From the NCBI RefSeq assembly GCF_000720475.1, contig NZ_JOAP01000007.1:62001-126000 (forward strand): 64,000 nucleotides of DNA. The letters are read 5' to 3'. Under the pieces are notes generated by a model, which worked only from the letters and a program-made list of their open reading frames with translations, ran no database searches and had not been told where the DNA came from. A program made the position numbers and the translations under genes. Shown in pieces: positions 61,349-64,000 of the stretch (position 1 is the stretch's first letter; every line of letters starts with the position of its first letter). The stretch is from Streptomyces aureocirculatus. Its GTDB lineage: Bacteria; Actinomycetota; Actinomycetes; Streptomycetales; Streptomycetaceae.

Positions 61349-61792
61349 CTACGTCTGCCGGGGGTCGACCAGTTGCAGGGTCAACGCGGCCGGCGGCTCG
61401 GCGGTCCCGGGGCCGCCCGCCTCCGCCCAGGCGAGGATGTCGTCAAGGGACGCGTCGTCCAGGGCGAAGCCCACCCAGGCGGGTCGGCCGCCCCGGGCCC
61501 GGCCGTCGCGGGAGGGCTGGACGACGACGATGTTGGCCTGGCCGCAGGGGCCGAGGCAGTCGCTGGTGCGTACCGCGAACCGGCCCCCCGAGCGCTCCGC
61601 CGCGGCCCGCAGCCGCGCCAGTTGGCCCGCGTGGTCCGTGCCGGGATGCTTGCCGGGGTCTCCGCAGCAGCACCCCCGGCACACCACAAGCGTGCAGGGG
61701 CGGGCGGCGGGCCTGGGCACGGCACCGGGGGCCAGGGGCGCGGGGGCCAGGGGCGCGGGGGCGGGCTCGGTGCGGAACTCGGACGCGGTCAT
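61349..61792 (-). CDS. (2Fe-2S) ferredoxin-domain (thioredoxin-like) protein
   Basis: 147 residues. Thioredoxin-like [2Fe-2S] fold with CRGCCCGDPGKHPG and TSDCLGPCGQANIVVV, supplying four or more Cys for the cluster. The N-terminus contains a short APLAPAP repeat from a 15-bp duplication. Other such proteins serve in cobalamin-linked or NADH-dehydrogenase-like electron transfer. No partner is seen. Confidence 0.85.
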   Translation of the reverse strand: MTASEFRTEPAPAPLAPAPLAPGAVPRPAARPCTLVVCRGCCCGDPGKHPGTDHAGQLARLRAAAERSGGRFAVRTSDCLGPCGQANIVVVQPSRDGRARGGRPAWVGFALDDASLDDILAWAEAGGPGTAEPPAALTLQLVDPRQT

Positions 61793-61799
61793 CCCATGA

Positions 61800-63140
61800 T
61801 CATGTCAGGTAGGCCAGACCCGGGTGCGCCTGCCCGTAGCCGTCCATCAGACGCCGGGCCACGGACACCGAGTCGACCAGCGGGTGCAGCGCGAAGGCCT
61901 TGACCGCGGTGGCCCGGGAGCCGCTCTCGACGGCGGCGAGCACCTCGCGCTCGACCGCCTTGACCGCGCACACCAGACCGGTGGCGTGTCCCGGCAGGGG
62001 CGACACGGTCGCCGGATGCGCGCCGGACGCGTCGACCGTGCACGGCACCTCGATCACGGCGTCCGTGTCGAGCTGGGGCAGGGTGGTGCGGTTGCGGACG
62101 TTGAGGATCAGCAGGGCGCGCTCGTCGCGGGCGATGGCGCGCATCAGGGCGAGGGCGACCTGCTCGTAGCCGCCGGACTCCATGTCCTCGGCGGCCCGCT
62201 CCCCCGCACCCGCGGCTTCCCTGCTGTGCGCCATGTACGTGGCCTCGCGCTCGGCGCGCGTCGCGTCCCAGGCCGCGAACGCGGCGGTCCGCGGGTTCCG
62301 CATCCGGGTGTAGAAGCGGGCCTGCTGGTCGTGCAGGAACGCGCCGCGGGTCCGCTCGGCCTGCCGGTAGGCCCGTACCGCCTCGCGGTTGAAGTAATAA
62401 TAGTGCAGATATTCGTTGGGGATCGCGCCGAGGGACTGCAGCCAGTCCGCACCGAAGAGCTTGCCCTCCTCGAAGGATTCCAGGAGGTCGCGGTCGGCCA
62501 GGAGGCGCGGCAGCAGGTCCTCGCCGTCGACCTGGAGTCCGCTCAGCCAGCCCAGGTGGTTCAGGCCCACATAGTCGAGCCACGCCCGGCGCGGCTCCGC
62601 GCCGAGCAGCCGTGCGACACGGCGGCCGAGGCCCACGGGCGAGTCGCAGATGCCGATGACGCGGTCCCCCAGATGGCGGGACATCGCCTCGGTCACCAGG
62701 CCCGCCGGGTTGGTGAAGTTGATGACCCACGCGTCGGGCGCGAGCCGGGCGACGCGGCGGGCGATGTCGACGGCGGCGGGCACCGTCCGCAGCCCGTACG
62801 CGATGCCGCCCGCGCCGACGGTCTCCTGCCCGAGCACCCCTTCGGCGAGGGCGACGCGTTCGTCGGCGGCCCGTCCTTCCAGGCCACCGACGCGGATCGC
62901 GGAGAACACGAAGTCGGCGCCGCGCAGCGCCTCGTCGAGGTCGGCGGTGACGCGTACGCCGGGCGCGTCCGGCACCTGGGCGGCCTGCTCGGCGAGCACC
63001 CGCGCGATGGCGTCCGCCCGGTCGGCGTCCACGTCGTGCAGGACGACCTCGGTGACCCTGCCTTCGGCACGGTCGCCGAGCAGGGCCCGGTACACCAGCG
63101 GCACCCGGAAGCCGCCGCCACCCAGAATGACCAGCCTCAC
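61800..63140 (-). CDS. 6-phospho-beta-glucosidase, glycoside hydrolase family 4
   Basis: 446 residues from GTG at 63140 behind GAGGTGG. GH4 is NAD- and Mn-dependent: LVILGGGGFRVPLVYRALL dinucleotide motif, DFVFSAIRVGGLEGRAADE, VINFTNPAGLVTEA, ICDSPVG with the metal-binding Cys and NHLGW with the metal-binding His. Hydrolyses 6-phospho-beta-glucosides by oxidation at C3. No PTS genes lie nearby, so the donor of its phosphorylated sugar is elsewhere. Gap to the ferredoxin-like gene is 7 bp, so they may share a transcript. Confidence 0.9.
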   Translation of the reverse strand: MRLVILGGGGFRVPLVYRALLGDRAEGRVTEVVLHDVDADRADAIARVLAEQAAQVPDAPGVRVTADLDEALRGADFVFSAIRVGGLEGRAADERVALAEGVLGQETVGAGGIAYGLRTVPAAVDIARRVARLAPDAWVINFTNPAGLVTEAMSRHLGDRVIGICDSPVGLGRRVARLLGAEPRRAWLDYVGLNHLGWLSGLQVDGEDLLPRLLADRDLLESFEEGKLFGADWLQSLGAIPNEYLHYYYFNREAVRAYRQAERTRGAFLHDQQARFYTRMRNPRTAAFAAWDATRAEREATYMAHSREAAGAGERAAEDMESGGYEQVALALMRAIARDERALLILNVRNRTTLPQLDTDAVIEVPCTVDASGAHPATVSPLPGHATGLVCAVKAVEREVLAAVESGSRATAVKAFALHPLVDSVSVARRLMDGYGQAHPGLAYLT

Positions 63141-63186
63141 GTCTGAACCACCTCGTCCGCCGTCGTCGTGTGCTTCACCCGTCAAC

Positions 63187-63693
63187 CTATCCGGCGGCGC
63201 CGCCCACCGGTGCGACGGCCCGGCCCGCCCACTCCGGCGCCGGTTCCACGAACTCGGCGAGGCGCTCGCGGACCGTGTCGGGGAACGGCACCGCACGCCC
63301 CAGTTCCTGGTCGACGTGCAGCGCGAGCAGCTCGGTCGTCGCCACGGGCACGGTGTCCCTTGCCGGTTCGGCCGCGGCGCCGTCGACCACGTACATCTCA
63401 TGGGCGAAGTGCGCCTTCTTGCCGTGCACGCCGAGCACGCGGGTGCGCACGGCGAGGTGCGCGCCCTCGGTGACGTCCCGCAGATAGCGCAGATGTCCCT
63501 CGACGGTGTAGAGGGAACAGCCGGTGGCCTCGCGGTACGCGGCGTGCAGACCGGTGGCGTCCATCATGGCGTCCGTGGCCAGGCCGAAGGCCAGCGAGTA
63601 GTAGCCCTCGCTCATGTGGCCGTTGTAGTCGATCCACTCGGCCGGTACGACCTGCCGGTGCAGCGGAAGCCGTCGGGCGATCTCCCTGGTCAC
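63187..63693 (-). CDS. Thioesterase, probable betainyl-CoA thioesterase of carnitine degradation
   Basis: 168 residues from GTG at 63693, overlapping the carnitine dehydrogenase stop by 4 bp. Hot-dog fold: VVPAEWIDYNGHMSEGYYSLAFGLATDAMM with the catalytic Asp, YTVEGHLRYLRDVTEGAHLAVRTRVLG. Close to the thioesterase that releases betaine from betainyl-CoA and is often fused to or coupled with L-carnitine dehydrogenase. The coupling here supports that role. Confidence 0.85.
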   Translation of the reverse strand: MTREIARRLPLHRQVVPAEWIDYNGHMSEGYYSLAFGLATDAMMDATGLHAAYREATGCSLYTVEGHLRYLRDVTEGAHLAVRTRVLGVHGKKAHFAHEMYVVDGAAAEPARDTVPVATTELLALHVDQELGRAVPFPDTVRERLAEFVEPAPEWAGRAVAPVGGAAG

Positions 63694-64000
63694 TCCGTTC
63701 CCCTCTCGTTGGCGTTGGCGTTGGTGGTGGCGGCGGCGGGCGCCTGGCGCGGCAGTCGGCCGGTCGCGCGCAGGACGTCGATGACGCCCTGGTCGCGCTC
63801 GGCGACGAGGTCGGCGATGGTGCGCCCGTCGGCGGCCTCCTCGCAGCCGCCGACCACCGCGTCGTACAGCTTCTTGTCAAGCTCGGGGGCTTCCAGGCGC
63901 GTCCACGGCGACTTCAGGGACGGCCCGAAGTGGTCGAGCATGTGCGCCATGCCGCCCTCGCCGCCTGCCAGCGCGAAGGTGAGCATGGGGCCCATGAACG
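63690..64000 (-). CDS. L-carnitine dehydrogenase (3-hydroxyacyl-CoA dehydrogenase family), partial
   Basis: Only the last 103 codons are in the window; the start lies beyond 64000. The C-terminal piece MLTFALAGGEGGMAHMLDHFGPSLKSPWTRLEAPELD is characteristic of L-carnitine 3-dehydrogenase, followed by a helical tail EEAADGRTIADLVAERDQGVIDVLRATG and a short Ala/Asn repeat (NANANERGTE). Oxidises L-carnitine to 3-dehydrocarnitine with NAD. Overlaps the thioesterase start (GTGA). Confidence 0.85.
   Translation of the reverse strand, partial: FMGPMLTFALAGGEGGMAHMLDHFGPSLKSPWTRLEAPELDKKLYDAVVGGCEEAADGRTIADLVAERDQGVIDVLRATGRLPRQAPAAATTNANANERGTE

Noticed and set aside
1..64000. tRNA, rRNA or known riboswitch genes
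   Set aside because: No cloverleaf, conserved rRNA or recognised riboswitch core was seen by eye; an Infernal/tRNAscan run would be decisive.

Overview
The window is high-GC actinobacterial DNA, almost certainly Streptomyces or a close relative. Supporting signs are a WhiB-like regulator, an SsgA-like sporulation protein, many Tat-exported enzymes, DUF2510 proteins, one rare TTA codon, long GC-rich intergenic repeats and frequent GTG starts. As far as memory allows, the gene order (ssgA-like, ABC-F plus UvrA-like pair, wbl, small laccase, pcaHG) resembles the S. coelicolor SCO67xx region. No rRNA, tRNA, CRISPR array, prophage or intact transposase gene was found.

Layout. 1-0.65 kb: the end of a CaiB-type CoA transferase. 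0.9-6.7 kb: housekeeping and unknown genes (saccharopine-dehydrogenase-like reductase, endonuclease V, YciI protein, Asp-box propeller protein with a repeat-rich N-terminus, SsgA-like protein, PEP-mutase-like enzyme). 6.8-11.3 kb: an antibiotic-resistance-type ABC-F protein and a UvrA-like ATPase behind a leader with four short palindromes. 11.4-21.7 kb: desaturase, six-hairpin glycosidase, WhiB-like regulator, glyoxalase, secreted GH64 glucanase with a CebR-like box, acyltransferase with a TTA codon, LacI regulator and a domain-permuted lipoate ligase. 21.7-27.8 kb: a secreted copper and carbohydrate-redox locus, with a small laccase divergent from a translationally coupled pair (ThuA-sugar dehydrogenase fusion; cupredoxin-Ig-DUF1080 fusion). 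27.8-33 kb: divergent LigD-type polymerase and ATP-dependent ligase, a Tat FAD oxidoreductase and a DUF3048 lipoprotein.

33.3-48.3 kb is the metabolic centre. After an isolated protocatechuate dioxygenase pair (pcaHG) comes a gene set that matches the mycobacterial KstR2 regulon for degrading steroid rings C and D (HIP catabolism): two SDRs, EchA20, IpdA, IpdB, IpdC, FadA6, KstR2, an IpdF-like SDR, FadE30 and a second acyl-CoA dehydrogenase. Two divergent intergenic regions carry a shared 14-bp motif that fits a variant KstR2 operator. A large STAND ATPase without its expected LuxR DNA-binding domain lies inside the cluster. The IpdF-like gene seems to have lost its 3' end to a short Streptomyces-type repeat.

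48.4-64 kb: anhydro-MurNAc kinase, a DUF2510 membrane protein, a TetR gene divergent from a PAP2-DMT membrane pair across a repeated operator, a scramblase-like protein, a valyl-tRNA synthetase paralogue with no usable start codon upstream of its HVGH motif, a Tat phospholipase C, a quinone reductase, an FBP zinc-finger protein, a 2Fe-2S protein, a GH4 glycosidase and the start of a carnitine-degradation operon (thioesterase and carnitine dehydrogenase, cut by the window edge).
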